This document shows, in pieces, positions 33,198 through 33,771 of a stretch of DNA of 33,771 bases (its first letter is position 1; each line of letters begins with the position of its first letter). This stretch comes from Methanobacterium sp. (GTDB lineage: Archaea; Methanobacteriota; Methanobacteria; Methanobacteriales; Methanobacteriaceae). The position numbers were made by a program, and so were the translations under genes. Under the pieces are notes generated by a model. It did no database searches, was not told the origin of the DNA, and saw nothing but the letters and a program-made list of their open reading frames with translations. The stretch lies in the NCBI GenBank assembly GCA_015661405.1, contig JACWMK010000021.1, positions 1 through 33,771 of the forward strand, read 5' to 3'.

Positions 33198-33771
33198 AAT
33201 TAAGACCCATTAATAATAATTCTGATAAGTCAATAATCTTCAAATAATTGTGTTCTTTTTTAAGTGATTCAACTGCAGAAGTTAAATTTAATATACATAA
33301 TGAACAGGAAGTCACTAAGAATTCAGCATCAATATCTTCAACATCTAATATTCTCTTCTGAGCAATTTTAAGGCTTGTATCAGGATAAGCTGATTTAACT
33401 CCCCCTCCCGCACCACAACAGCGTGATTTAAATTTATTTCTTTTCATTTCCACAAAATTAGCAGTGGATTCTATAACATTACGTGGTGCCTGATATTCTC
33501 CACAATGCCTGCCCAGATGACAAGGATCGTGATAAGTAACTTTTAAAGATGACTTCATCGGTTTTAACTTTCCTTTTTGTATTAATTCATTGAATAATTG
33601 TGAAGTGTGAATTACATCCAATTCCGCGCCTAAAAACTTTTTATAATCATTTTTTAAAGTATTATAACACCCTGCACAGGATACCAGTATTTTCTCATCC
33701 TTTATATTCTTCAATGTTTTCTTCATAACTTCAATAGCATCATTTTGGAAACCTGTTCTAAGAAGGAAGGA
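33190..33771 (-). CDS. CCG-domain (LutA/HdrD-like) protein, 5' end cut by the window
   Basis: Partial: the frame stays open to the window edge, adding 15 codons (SFLLRTGFQNDAIEV) before Met at 33726, so that Met is internal. Visible are VSCAGCYNTLKNDY, HDPCHLGRHCGEY, CCGAGGGVKSAYP and VTSCSLCILNL, that is, the second half of a duplicated cysteine-rich CCG domain, which binds a noncubane 4Fe-4S cluster in HdrB/HdrD. It lies upstream of and overlaps the LUD gene. Further Fe-S motifs or the first CCG domain should be outside the window. Confidence 0.88.
   Translation of the reverse strand, partial: SFLLRTGFQNDAIEVMKKTLKNIKDEKILVSCAGCYNTLKNDYKKFLGAELDVIHTSQLFNELIQKGKLKPMKSSLKVTYHDPCHLGRHCGEYQAPRNVIESTANFVEMKRNKFKSRCCGAGGGVKSAYPDTSLKIAQKRILDVEDIDAEFLVTSCSLCILNLTSAVESLKKEHNYLKIIDLSELLLMGLNYE

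Noticed and set aside
1..33771. tRNA, rRNA, CRISPR array, insertion sequence, attachment site
   Set aside because: No GC-rich cloverleaf-like segment in gaps, no regularly spaced direct repeats, no transposase or integrase motifs. This was by reading only; tRNAscan or a repeat finder could overturn it.

Overview
The window looks like chromosome from a low-GC archaeon of the order Methanobacteriales. Diagnostic genes include a duplicated ATPase of the methyl-coenzyme M reductase activation system (A2 component), CofC (coenzyme F420), MfnB (methanofuran), glycerol-1-phosphate dehydrogenase (archaeal lipids), archaeal-type ProRS, NadM, and a small protein with pseudomurein-binding repeats. Intergenic DNA is very AT-rich, with Shine-Dalgarno motifs of the GGTGAT/GGAGG type, TATA boxes and oligo-T ends. 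No tRNA, rRNA, CRISPR array, insertion sequence or phage module was recognised. The right edge cuts a gene.

Layout. (1) 1-5490, accessory-looking: a small Tyr/Gly-rich protein is divergent from a signal-less M6-type metalloprotease whose C-terminus carries the same 45-residue module. Then come a membrane FHA protein facing a PPP-like phosphatase, a cytosolic sulfite-oxidase-fold (molybdopterin) protein and a TPR protein. (2) 5563-9527: four membrane proteins on the minus strand (TSUP exporter, DHA2 MFS exporter, K+ channel, DUF308). (3) 9712-14835: RpiA, UPF0179, EgsA, then plus-strand ProS and an anchored surface protein. (4) 14958-18713: CofC-ThiD-zinc-ribbon/SHOCT on plus, then PaaK and a tandem-ACT protein on minus. 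(5) 18929-21596: an oxidative-stress island on minus, with three 52-53 residue rubredoxins in a row, then ferritin, peroxiredoxin and superoxide dismutase. (6) 21980-24140: AtwA and a universal stress protein. (7) 24471-28744: NadM, HD phosphohydrolase, UbiX, CbiT, a two-TM protein and the pseudomurein-binding-repeat protein. (8) 28910-33771: MobA-like, IMP dehydrogenase, MfnB, and a LUD/ferredoxin protein coupled to a CCG-domain (LutA/HdrD-like) protein that runs off the window.

Most of the window is ordinary methanogen metabolism. The most unusual part is the left end, where two divergent genes share a GY-repeat module of unknown function. The stress island suggests an O2/peroxide detoxification and iron-storage unit in a strict anaerobe. 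Several starts were moved on the basis of Shine-Dalgarno position and family alignment (SOD, ferritin, MfnB, MFS, CbiT).
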